A DNA stretch of 64,000 bases, from positions 3,348,001-3,412,000 of the forward strand of contig NZ_OZ245832.1 of the NCBI RefSeq assembly GCF_965228705.1. The letters are read 5' to 3'. The translations under genes were made by a program, and so were the position numbers. This DNA is from Croceimicrobium sp965228705 (GTDB lineage: Bacteria; Bacteroidota; Bacteroidia; Flavobacteriales; Schleiferiaceae). The notes beneath the pieces are model-generated. The model had not been told where the DNA came from. It searched no databases and saw only the letters and a program-made list of their open reading frames with translations. Shown here piece by piece: positions 55,890 to 62,780 of this stretch. Position 1 is the stretch's first letter. Each line of letters starts with the position of its first letter.

Positions 55890-56762
55890 TCAGGCGCTTT
55901 GCGTTTCGGCTTCGCGGTGAATTTTTTTCACCAATCCTTGTAATACTTTACCAGGGCCCACTTCAATAAAGTTGGTAGCGCCATCGGCCACCATATTCTG
56001 AACACTTTGGGTCCATTTAACCGGTGCGGTTAATTGCTTGATTAAATTGCTTTGGATTACAGCAGGATCACTAATAGGGGTGGTGCTCACATTTTGATAT
56101 ACCGGGCAGATAGGCTCTTGGAAGTTAGTGGCATTAATGGCGGCCGCTAATTTTTCTTCCGCGGGCTTCATTAATGGAGAGTGGAAGGCGCCACCTACGG
56201 GTAAGAGTAAAGCGCGTTTAGCACCCGCTTCCTTCATCAGCTCACAAGCTTGCTCAACCGCGGGAATAGCACCAGAGATCACTAATTGTCCGGGGCAGTT
56301 GTAATTGGCAGGCACTACAATTCCGTCTACTTGTGCACAAAGCTCTTCTACCTTCGCGTCTTCCAATCCTAAAACGGCAGCCATGGTGCTGGGCTCTGCT
56401 TCGCAAGCTTCTTGCATAGCTATGGCTCGAGCTGAAACCAGTTTTAAGGCATCTTCGAAAGCTAAGGTTCCATTGGCTACCAAGGCAGAAAATTCACCCA
56501 AAGAATGACCCGCTACCATATCGGGCTTAAAGTCATTGAGGCTTTTAGCTAGAATTACCGAATGTAAAAAGATCGCAGGCTGCGTTACTTTAGTTTGCTT
56601 CAAATCCTCAGCCGATCCCTCGAACATGATATCGGTAATGCGGAATCCTAAAATATCATTCGCTTGTTCGAACAAAGCTTTGGAAGCTTCAGATCCCTCG
56701 TAGAGGTCTTTTCCCATTCCGGTGAATTGGGCTCCTTGGCCGGGGAAGATGTATGCTTTCAT
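55890..56762 (-). CDS. fabD: Malonyl-CoA:ACP transacylase FabD
   Basis: This 290-residue enzyme loads malonate onto acyl carrier protein for fatty acid synthesis. FPGQGAQFTGMGK opens the protein, the nucleophile serine sits in AGHSLGEFSAL, and the catalytic histidine in GGAFHSPLM. Its start codon lies 13 bases from the left heptamer array of the four-helix-bundle element. The array may therefore sit in its leader or promoter. Confidence 0.96.
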   Translation of the reverse strand: MKAYIFPGQGAQFTGMGKDLYEGSEASKALFEQANDILGFRITDIMFEGSAEDLKQTKVTQPAIFLHSVILAKSLNDFKPDMVAGHSLGEFSALVANGTLAFEDALKLVSARAIAMQEACEAEPSTMAAVLGLEDAKVEELCAQVDGIVVPANYNCPGQLVISGAIPAVEQACELMKEAGAKRALLLPVGGAFHSPLMKPAEEKLAAAINATNFQEPICPVYQNVSTTPISDPAVIQSNLIKQLTAPVKWTQSVQNMVADGATNFIEVGPGKVLQGLVKKIHREAETQSA

Positions 56763-56774
56763 TGGTAGTTGATT

Positions 56775-56809
56775 TATGAGATATTAGACGATAGATCTTA
56801 GAAGTTAGA
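56775..56809 (-). repeat. Five-unit TCTAnnn heptamer array (left arm)
   Basis: Read on the minus strand, the 35 bases divide exactly into five 7-base units: TCTAACT, TCTAAGA, TCTATCG, TCTAATA, TCTCATA. It is the inverted counterpart of the array at 57247-57281 and lies between the four-helix-bundle gene and fabD. Confidence 0.8.
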
Positions 56810-56837
56810 TGGATTAACCTTCATAACTAAGAAATGT

Positions 56838-57194
56838 CTAAAGAGTTTGAAATTTGTGTTGCAAGGTTCGATTTATTTTTTGGATTTCATCCAAATCACT
56901 AAAAAGCTCTTCGAGTTTGGTCTTCTTGAAATAACCTAAGTCTAATGCCAGGTAAAGTTGCGTGGCTAGTTCAAAGGAAGATCCTTGGGCGATGGATAAA
57001 AATTTAACAAATTCTTTATTGCTGTTTCTTCCAGCACCTTCAGCAATATTGGACGGTATTGATATAGCAGATCGCCCAATTTGGCTTCGAAGGCCGAATC
57101 GTTCAATTTCAGGAAGTTCGGGTAATAGTTGATAGACTTTTTTAACCAAGCTGCGGGATTTTCGCCAAAGGATTAACTCACGATAATTATGCAT
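56838..57194 (-). CDS. Four-helix-bundle protein (S23/IVP family)
   Basis: This 118-residue all-helical protein matches the four-helix-bundle family first known from 23S rRNA intervening sequences: HNYRELILWRKSRSLVKKVY, FGLRSQIGRSAISIPSNIAEGAGR and KEFVKFLSIAQGSSFELATQLYLA. The ATG at 57194 is preferred over TTG 57221. Both sides carry 35-base arrays of TCTAnnn heptamers in inverted orientation. The biological role of these genes outside rRNA is unknown; the flanking structure suggests a mobile or captured cassette. It separates fabD from queD. Confidence 0.9.
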   Translation of the reverse strand: MHNYRELILWRKSRSLVKKVYQLLPELPEIERFGLRSQIGRSAISIPSNIAEGAGRNSNKEFVKFLSIAQGSSFELATQLYLALDLGYFKKTKLEELFSDLDEIQKINRTLQHKFQTL

Positions 57195-57246
57195 AGATGT
57201 AAGGTTTTGGTTTGAAAGCAATTTAATGAATCTTCCACCGGAAACC

Positions 57247-57281
57247 TCTATCGTCTAAGGTCTATCGTCTAAAGTCTAATA
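57247..57281 (+). repeat. Five-unit TCTAnnn heptamer array (right arm)
   Basis: Read on the plus strand, the 35 bases divide into TCTATCG, TCTAAGG, TCTATCG, TCTAAAG, TCTAATA. Bases 57254-57272 match the reverse complement of 56784-56802 at 18 of 19 positions. The array ends 12 bases before the queD stop. Confidence 0.8.
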
Positions 57282-57293
57282 ACCAGCCTCTTC

Positions 57294-57704
57294 TCACCCA
57301 AAATACTCCACCGCATTATTAATTGTCTCTTCCAGGCGAATGCGATGCAATCGACAGCCATGCTTGGCGATGGCGGGTTCGAGGATTTTCCAGAATTCTT
57401 CAGCCAATACTTCGGTGGAGGCAAATTTGCCACGCATGAAGTCTACATCGTGGTTAAGGTTTGCGTGGTCTACCTTATCGATGACCTGCTCCTGAATGAT
57501 TTTCTTGAGGTCTACAAGGTTCATAACAAAGCCGGTATCAGGATTGATCTCTCCTTTAACCGTAACAATGAGGGTGAAGTTATGACCGTGGAAATTCTTA
57601 TTGGCACATTTCCCAAATACCGCATCATTTTGCTCTTCCGTCCAATTGGGATTGTATAATTGATGAGCAGCGCTAAAACGCTCCTTCCGCTCGATATAAA
57701 TCAT
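57294..57704 (-). CDS. queD: 6-carboxy-5,6,7,8-tetrahydropterin synthase QueD
   Basis: This 136-residue enzyme of the 6-pyruvoyl tetrahydropterin synthase family makes the second intermediate of queuosine synthesis. Zinc ligands are in FSAAHQL and FHGHNF, the catalytic cysteine lies in FGKCANKN, and the DHANLNH segment is conserved. queG, the last step of the same pathway, is at 9.6 kb. A perfect -7 promoter element lies 23 bases upstream. Confidence 0.93.
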   Translation of the reverse strand: MIYIERKERFSAAHQLYNPNWTEEQNDAVFGKCANKNFHGHNFTLIVTVKGEINPDTGFVMNLVDLKKIIQEQVIDKVDHANLNHDVDFMRGKFASTEVLAEEFWKILEPAIAKHGCRLHRIRLEETINNAVEYFG

Positions 57705-57726
57705 GATCGTCGCGTCAAATTTTTTG

Positions 57727-57760
57727 CAAAGATAGCCAATACTAAGGCGCTCTACTTCAA
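57727..57760 (-). promoter_or_regulatory. Possible promoter for queD
   Basis: On the minus strand TTG (57758-57760) and TATCTTTG (57727-57734) match the consensus with 23-base spacing, at the long end of the usual range. The upstream part overlaps the 3' end of the MazG-like gene. Confidence 0.45.
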
Positions 57761-58081
57761 TTTGGAATTGTTGTGATGACGGTCGTGATCGCGTTTGGTT
57801 TTGGCCTCCATTTTTCGATCAAAGGCAGCTTGTAAATCCGTGTCGGTTTGATTGGCCAAACAAAGCACTACAAAGAGTACGTCGGCTAATTCTTCGCCCA
57901 GATCTTTGGTCTTATCACTTTCCTTTTCACTCTGCTCACCATAGCGACGGGCAATGATGCGGGCTACTTCGCCAACCTCCTCCGTAAGTTGCGCCATATT
58001 GGTAAGCTCATTAAAATAGCGTACCCCGTGGTTTTGAATCCACTCGTCGACCTGGCCCTGTAATTCGGTAATTCCTTTCAT
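57752..58081 (-). CDS. MazG-like nucleotide pyrophosphohydrolase
   Basis: This 109-residue all-alpha protein has the magnesium-binding motifs LTEEVGEVARII and EELADVLFVV of the MazG/NTP-PPase superfamily. It probably hydrolyses a nucleoside triphosphate as a housecleaning enzyme; the substrate cannot be read from sequence. It is seven bases after the CHU_C gene on the same strand, and the dtd and rsgA genes lie further upstream. Confidence 0.88.
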   Translation of the reverse strand: MKGITELQGQVDEWIQNHGVRYFNELTNMAQLTEEVGEVARIIARRYGEQSEKESDKTKDLGEELADVLFVVLCLANQTDTDLQAAFDRKMEAKTKRDHDRHHNNSKLK

Positions 58082-58088
58082 ACTTATC

Positions 58089-59507
58089 TTATCGCTGCAA
58101 GCTTAGGAATTTTTTATAAATCTCCCCTTCCCATTGCAATTGCAAAAAGTAGGTTCCTGTTCCGCAGGCCTGGCCTTGGTGTTTTCCGTCCCAGGCAAAA
58201 TCGGCTTCCCTACTCTGGAAAACTTCCAAGCCATGGCGATCAAAAATGTGCACCTCAAAATCAGCGGGAGCCCGATTGATATCGAAATGGTAAGTATCGT
58301 TCATGAAATCTCCATTGGGACTGAAGATATTAGGGATGATTGGCAACTTCAATTCTGAATCAGGGATGTACAGCCAATAGGAAATGCTGTCCCCGCAACC
58401 TTCGCTATCGGAAACCCAAAGGCTAACCTTAAAAGGACCTTCTCCCTCGAATTGGTGTTGCGGGTCGAAGAGGGTAGTGCTGTCTCCATCACCAAAATCC
58501 CAAAGAACACCATCTACACTGCCTGTGCTGAAATTTTGAAATTGGATTTGGGAGGAATCGCTTGTTGGATATTGCCAGCTAAAATTCGCCTGAGGCCCGG
58601 TGAATCGAATTTCGACATTGATTATACTATCGCAGGTTCCGGCATTGGGTTTTTGGTGAATGAAATTAGTATCATTTCGGAACCAGCCATTATGATAAAA
58701 GAGGGAATCCTGGCGACAGGCACTTAAACTAACTTGTCCTAATAAAGCTTGTTTTAAGCTTAATTGCAATTGGGTAATTTGCCCGCAAGTGCCACCGGTA
58801 CTTAGGGTGTCGAAATAGGTGCCTGGACTTTTCAAATACTGACCATTAAAGAGGAAGCTATCCCCCTGGCAAATACTCTCGCTTAAGGTGTTGCCAATAC
58901 TATAAGGGCTGAAATTAGAGCCGATACTCAAACAAGTGGGAGGCTCTACCTGCCAGCCGGTCACCGAAACAGAGGCGCTGGAAGGCCAACTATTTGCACT
59001 GCTGCCATCAGTGGAGGTATAACGAGTACAATTCCCATTGAGGCGCACCAACTTTTGCCATTTCAAGGCATTATTAACTCCGGCCACTTGATTTTTTACC
59101 GCCACTCCATAAAGGCCCACCATATCCACGAAAGTGTTCGTATTGCCTAAAGTAATGGCAATACAGTCATCATTATTTACGCCTCCTAAATTGGTGCGTA
59201 CCTGATCGGAGCAGGCTTTGAAATCGGCGCTGGAACCCGTATTGTCGGCATTGGATATGATAATGCTGGCTCCGGCATTGAGGATTCCTCCTAGTTGTAC
59301 TGAACCGGTAGAGCTGGTATTGGAGCCATTGTAAACCTGAACATAATAAGCATTTAGGTTTATGGGGTTGGCTGTGGGATTGTAAACTTTGATGGCCCAT
59401 CCGCTACCAGGATTCCAATCCACATATTCGGTAATCATCAAATCATTGGCCTGACCAAAAACAGTCAAGGAGCTGAAGGCTAGAAAACTAAGAAGCAGGG
59501 CGCGCAT
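58089..59507 (-). CDS. Lamin-tail/PKD protein with CHU_C (T9SS type B) tail
   Basis: This 472-residue secreted protein has a signal peptide ending near TVFGQ, then a lamin-tail domain (NDLMITEYVDWNPGSGWAIK, about residues 20-165). A PKD domain with VLWDFGDGDSTTLFDPQHQF lies near residue 340. The C-terminal CHU_C region has IPNIFSPNGDFMNDTYHF and FDRHGLEVFQS. CHU_C is the type B T9SS sorting signal. A surface or gliding-related adhesin role is inference. Confidence 0.85.
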   Translation of the reverse strand: MRALLLSFLAFSSLTVFGQANDLMITEYVDWNPGSGWAIKVYNPTANPINLNAYYVQVYNGSNTSSTGSVQLGGILNAGASIIISNADNTGSSADFKACSDQVRTNLGGVNNDDCIAITLGNTNTFVDMVGLYGVAVKNQVAGVNNALKWQKLVRLNGNCTRYTSTDGSSANSWPSSASVSVTGWQVEPPTCLSIGSNFSPYSIGNTLSESICQGDSFLFNGQYLKSPGTYFDTLSTGGTCGQITQLQLSLKQALLGQVSLSACRQDSLFYHNGWFRNDTNFIHQKPNAGTCDSIINVEIRFTGPQANFSWQYPTSDSSQIQFQNFSTGSVDGVLWDFGDGDSTTLFDPQHQFEGEGPFKVSLWVSDSEGCGDSISYWLYIPDSELKLPIIPNIFSPNGDFMNDTYHFDINRAPADFEVHIFDRHGLEVFQSREADFAWDGKHQGQACGTGTYFLQLQWEGEIYKKFLSLQR

Positions 59508-59567
59508 TTGCAGGAGTTTTGGGCGGCGAAGTAAGTAAACAGAAGTTAGCCCGATATTAAACCTGCT

Positions 59568-60023
59568 TTATTCTTTGTTTTTGGTGTCGATCCAAATGGT
59601 AACGGGTCCATCATTGATAAGCGCCACTTCCATATGAGCGCCAAACTGGCCTTGCGAAACCCGGCTTTCGCCGATGAGGGTGCGGGCCTCAGCCAGAAAT
59701 TCTTCATAAAGCTGATTGGCCATATCGGGAGGAGCGGCCTTGGCATAGCTGGGGCGGGTGCCCTTTTTAACCTTGGCGTGAAGGGTAAACTGACTCACCA
59801 CTAAGAGGCTGCCTTGTACATCTTCTACCGAGAGGTTCATTAAGTCTTGGGCATCATTAAAAATGCGGAGCTTCAAGATTTTTTGCAGCAACCAATCTCG
59901 ATCTTCTGCTTCATCATCTGGGCCTACTCCTAATAAAATCAAAAGGCCTTTGTCGATCGCTCCCACAATTTCTCCTTCTACTTGTACTGAGGCTTTTTGA
60001 ACTCTTTGAACTAATGCGCGCAT
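59568..60023 (-). CDS. dtd: D-aminoacyl-tRNA deacylase Dtd
   Basis: This 151-residue enzyme removes D-amino acids from mischarged tRNA. It starts MRALVQRVQKASV and has the SQFTLHA active-site motif, GTRPSYAKAA, and the C-terminal NDGPVTIWIDT with the Gly-cisPro element. The start is five bases after the rsgA stop, forming a two-gene operon. Confidence 0.95.
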   Translation of the reverse strand: MRALVQRVQKASVQVEGEIVGAIDKGLLILLGVGPDDEAEDRDWLLQKILKLRIFNDAQDLMNLSVEDVQGSLLVVSQFTLHAKVKKGTRPSYAKAAPPDMANQLYEEFLAEARTLIGESRVSQGQFGAHMEVALINDGPVTIWIDTKNKE

Positions 60024-60028
60024 AAAAT

Positions 60029-60982
60029 TTATTCGCTGTAAATATCTTTTCGATAGGGTTCGTCGTCTTCCTGGCCCTCAATAAAGTTTAGGTAACTCTC
60101 ATAGCGTGTGAAAGCCAGTTTGTGCTCTTCTACTGCAGCCTTTACAGCGCAACCGGGTTCGTGTTGATGCAGGCAGTTATGGAACTTGCAATCGCCTTTT
60201 AAGCGAAAGATTTCCGGGAAGTAATCACCCATTTCGGAGGGCTCCATATTTACCAAACCAAAGCCGCGAATTCCGGGAGTGTCAATAATATAGCCACCCT
60301 TGGCTAAGGGGTGCATTTCAGCAAAGGTGGTCGTATGTTGTCCTTGCTCATGCGCTTCAGAGATGGCGCGAGTCTTAAGATTTAAATTAGGATCAATGCG
60401 ATTGATAAGGCTACTTTTCCCAACTCCCGAGTGGCCGCTGAGCAGGCTAATTTTAGATTGAAGGAGTGTTTTTAATTCCTCCAAGCCTTCTCCACTTTGG
60501 GCAGAGCATTCCATTACGGTATAACCGGCTTGTTCGTATACAATGCGCAAGAACTCTAATTCTTCAAAATGCGCATCAGTATAGAGGTCGGTTTTATTGA
60601 ATACCAATACAAAGGGGATATCATAGGCCTCGGCGCTTACCGCAAAGCGATCGATAAATCGAAGATGGGTTTTAGGTTGGTCCAGGGTGGCAATAAGTAA
60701 TGCCTGATCTACATTGGCCGCTAAAATCTGAGTTTGCTTGCTGAGGTTCACAGATTTGCGGATAATGTAGTTCTTGCGATCCAGAAGTTTGGTAATCGCT
60801 CCATGACCTTCTTCTGTTTCACTCACTTCCACTAATACCCGATCTCCTACCGCTACCGGATTGGTGCTCTTAAGGCCTTGCAGGCGAATTTTACCCCGAA
60901 TACGACAGTCGAGTAATGCCTGAGGTGTTTGCACCTTATACCAGAGGCCGGTAGATTTTATGACCAGTCCTTCTTCAATCAT
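60029..60982 (-). CDS. rsgA: Ribosome small-subunit GTPase RsgA
   Basis: This 317-residue circularly permuted GTPase helps mature the 30S subunit. An OB-fold N-terminal domain is followed by G4 (NKTD), then G1 (GHSGVGKSSLINR) and G3 (DTPGIRGFGL), the permuted order. The C-terminal zinc domain has CKFHNCLHQHEPGC. It is followed by dtd and divergent from gldA. Confidence 0.96.
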   Translation of the reverse strand: MIEEGLVIKSTGLWYKVQTPQALLDCRIRGKIRLQGLKSTNPVAVGDRVLVEVSETEEGHGAITKLLDRKNYIIRKSVNLSKQTQILAANVDQALLIATLDQPKTHLRFIDRFAVSAEAYDIPFVLVFNKTDLYTDAHFEELEFLRIVYEQAGYTVMECSAQSGEGLEELKTLLQSKISLLSGHSGVGKSSLINRIDPNLNLKTRAISEAHEQGQHTTTFAEMHPLAKGGYIIDTPGIRGFGLVNMEPSEMGDYFPEIFRLKGDCKFHNCLHQHEPGCAVKAAVEEHKLAFTRYESYLNFIEGQEDDEPYRKDIYSE

Positions 60983-60986
60983 TTTG

Positions 60987-61016
60987 CAAAGGTGCAGAAT
61001 CTCCTGCCTTGGTCAA
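60987..61016 (-). promoter_or_regulatory. Possible promoter for rsgA
   Basis: On the minus strand TTG (61014-61016) and CACCTTTG (60987-60994) are 19 bases apart, with one mismatch in the -7 element. The start codon at 60982 is so close that the transcript would be nearly leaderless. Confidence 0.3.
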
Positions 61017-61048
61017 AAGCTTTACCTTCGTGCGTCTAAAATTGAAGC

Positions 61049-61945
61049 ATGTCGATTGAAGTATCTAAGCTAACTAAGCTTTACGGCGAACAGAAGGCTC
61101 TGGATGAGGTCTCTTTCGAAATTAAGAAAGGGGAGATTGTGGGATTTTTAGGCCCGAATGGTGCGGGGAAATCGACGATGATGAAAATCCTGACTGGCTA
61201 TATTCCACAGTCGGAGGGTCAAGCTAAACTTTGTGGATTGGATGTAGAGTCGGAGAGTATTTCAGTACGTGAGAAGGTAGGCTATTTGCCAGAGCATAAT
61301 CCCCTTTACCTGGAGATGTACGTTAAGGAGTATCTCAATTTTATGGCTGGGGTTCATTCCGTAGCAAAGGATCAGGTTGATGCCATGATTCAAAAAGTGG
61401 GCCTGGAGCCCGAAAGGCATAAAAAGTTAGGCCAGCTTTCAAAAGGGTATCGACAAAGGGTAGGCTTAGCGGCGGCCCTTTTGCATGAGCCGGAAGTACT
61501 GATTTTAGATGAGCCTACCACTGGACTGGATGTAAATCAATTGGTAGAAATTCGTCAATTGATTAAAGAGGCTGGTGCCAATAAAACGGTAATGCTGAGC
61601 ACCCATATTATGCAGGAGGTCGAATACCTCTGTGATCGGGTAATCATTATCAATAAAGGTAAAATTGTAGCGGACCGACCCATTGCCGATCTTAAGGAAC
61701 TTACTTTAGGAACGGTCTATCAGGTGGAGTTCGATAAGGAGTTCAGTAAAAGTGCTCTGCGGAAAATCAATGGCATAAAACAGGTGGAGGAGCTGGGTGA
61801 AAATAAGTGGCTACTGGAAGGCCGACCTGATATTGATTTGCGTACCGGAGTCTTTGAATTTGCCGTTGAGCATGGAGCGGCGGTTCTCGAAATTCAAAAA
61901 CGCGCCGCGAGCTTAGAAGAAGTATTTAAAAAACTAACCAATTAA
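61049..61945 (+). CDS. gldA: GldA-type ABC transporter ATP-binding protein
   Basis: This 298-residue ATPase has Walker A (GPNGAGKST), signature LSKGYRQRVGLAAAL, Walker B (LILDEPTTGLD) and the switch histidine in STHIMQEVE. The sequence fits GldA, the ATP-binding subunit of the GldAFG transporter needed for gliding in F. johnsoniae. The next gene is a MORN lipoprotein, not the GldF/GldG permease, so partners must be elsewhere. Only the family, not motility itself, can be read from sequence. Confidence 0.88.
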   Translation: MSIEVSKLTKLYGEQKALDEVSFEIKKGEIVGFLGPNGAGKSTMMKILTGYIPQSEGQAKLCGLDVESESISVREKVGYLPEHNPLYLEMYVKEYLNFMAGVHSVAKDQVDAMIQKVGLEPERHKKLGQLSKGYRQRVGLAAALLHEPEVLILDEPTTGLDVNQLVEIRQLIKEAGANKTVMLSTHIMQEVEYLCDRVIIINKGKIVADRPIADLKELTLGTVYQVEFDKEFSKSALRKINGIKQVEELGENKWLLEGRPDIDLRTGVFEFAVEHGAAVLEIQKRAASLEEVFKKLTN

Positions 61946-61949
61946 TCAA

Positions 61950-62780
61950 ATGCGAAAAATTAGTCTGCTTTTTGTCGTAGCGGTGTTGTTTACTGCCTGC
62001 GATGTTCGCACTGTTTCCAAAGCTGCCAAAGCTATAGATCGTGCTAGTCAGGTTGAAGCCAAAGAGGTGGATATGGAGCGCATTCAGGAGGCAGAGGCTA
62101 AGCTGGAAGCGCGTAAATCCTATACCGGTACCAGAACCGAAGTAAATCCTCAAACCAAGGTAAAGACTGTAATCCCCTTTGTGAATGGCGTGAAGGAAGG
62201 GGAGGCCATTGCCTATTATCCGGAAGGAGAAGTTTGGAAGCGAACCCATTACAAAGCGGGTAGCTTAGATGGTAAGGCTCAGATTTTTCGTCAGGATGGG
62301 ACCATTAAGCATGAAGCCAATTACGTGAAAGGCGAATACCATGGTGATTATATAGACTACTTTAAAAGTGGGAACCCACAATTTGAAACTGCATATAAAA
62401 TGGGGCGGCCATTACCGGGATTTGTAGACCGTGATTATCGGGGTAATGAGAAGGAAAACCCGGATTTCGTTATTCAGGAAAGTGAAAAGATGGTGAACGG
62501 TCAGAAGGTGGTGAACATTAATGTAGGAATGTCGGAGCGCGTGGTGGATCCGGTTTATTATATTTTACCTTCTGACATTAGCTGGGCAGAATCAACGGGG
62601 GATGTACTCCGAGCTTACAAGATGAATTCAGTGGCCGGAGGAAACGGAGAATTGGAGTTTAGCCTGGAGCCTAATCAATATCTAGCAATCGACGGTCAAT
62701 TAATAGTGCAGTATATGTATAAGAATAAACTGCGCGTAGCCCAAAGTAAGTCGGTTAAACTGAGCTACGAGAATCTTTAG
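61950..62780 (+). CDS. MORN-repeat lipoprotein (YwqK-like)
   Basis: This 276-residue lipoprotein (signal ending LFTAC) has at least three MORN-type repeats, including GVKEGEAIAYYPEGEVWKR, LDGKAQIFRQDGTIKHE and GEYHGDYIDYFKSGNPQFE. A C-terminal beta-rich region (about residues 165-276) follows. Such proteins are often annotated as YwqK antitoxins, but no toxin is adjacent and the lipoprotein signal argues against it. It follows gldA by four bases and overlaps the convergent transglutaminase-like gene by four. Confidence 0.78.
   Translation: MRKISLLFVVAVLFTACDVRTVSKAAKAIDRASQVEAKEVDMERIQEAEAKLEARKSYTGTRTEVNPQTKVKTVIPFVNGVKEGEAIAYYPEGEVWKRTHYKAGSLDGKAQIFRQDGTIKHEANYVKGEYHGDYIDYFKSGNPQFETAYKMGRPLPGFVDRDYRGNEKENPDFVIQESEKMVNGQKVVNINVGMSERVVDPVYYILPSDISWAESTGDVLRAYKMNSVAGGNGELEFSLEPNQYLAIDGQLIVQYMYKNKLRVAQSKSVKLSYENL

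Noticed and set aside
61950..62780. YwqK-type antitoxin of a toxin-antitoxin pair
   Set aside because: A lipoprotein signal is present and no toxin gene is adjacent; MORN repeats alone do not define an antitoxin.
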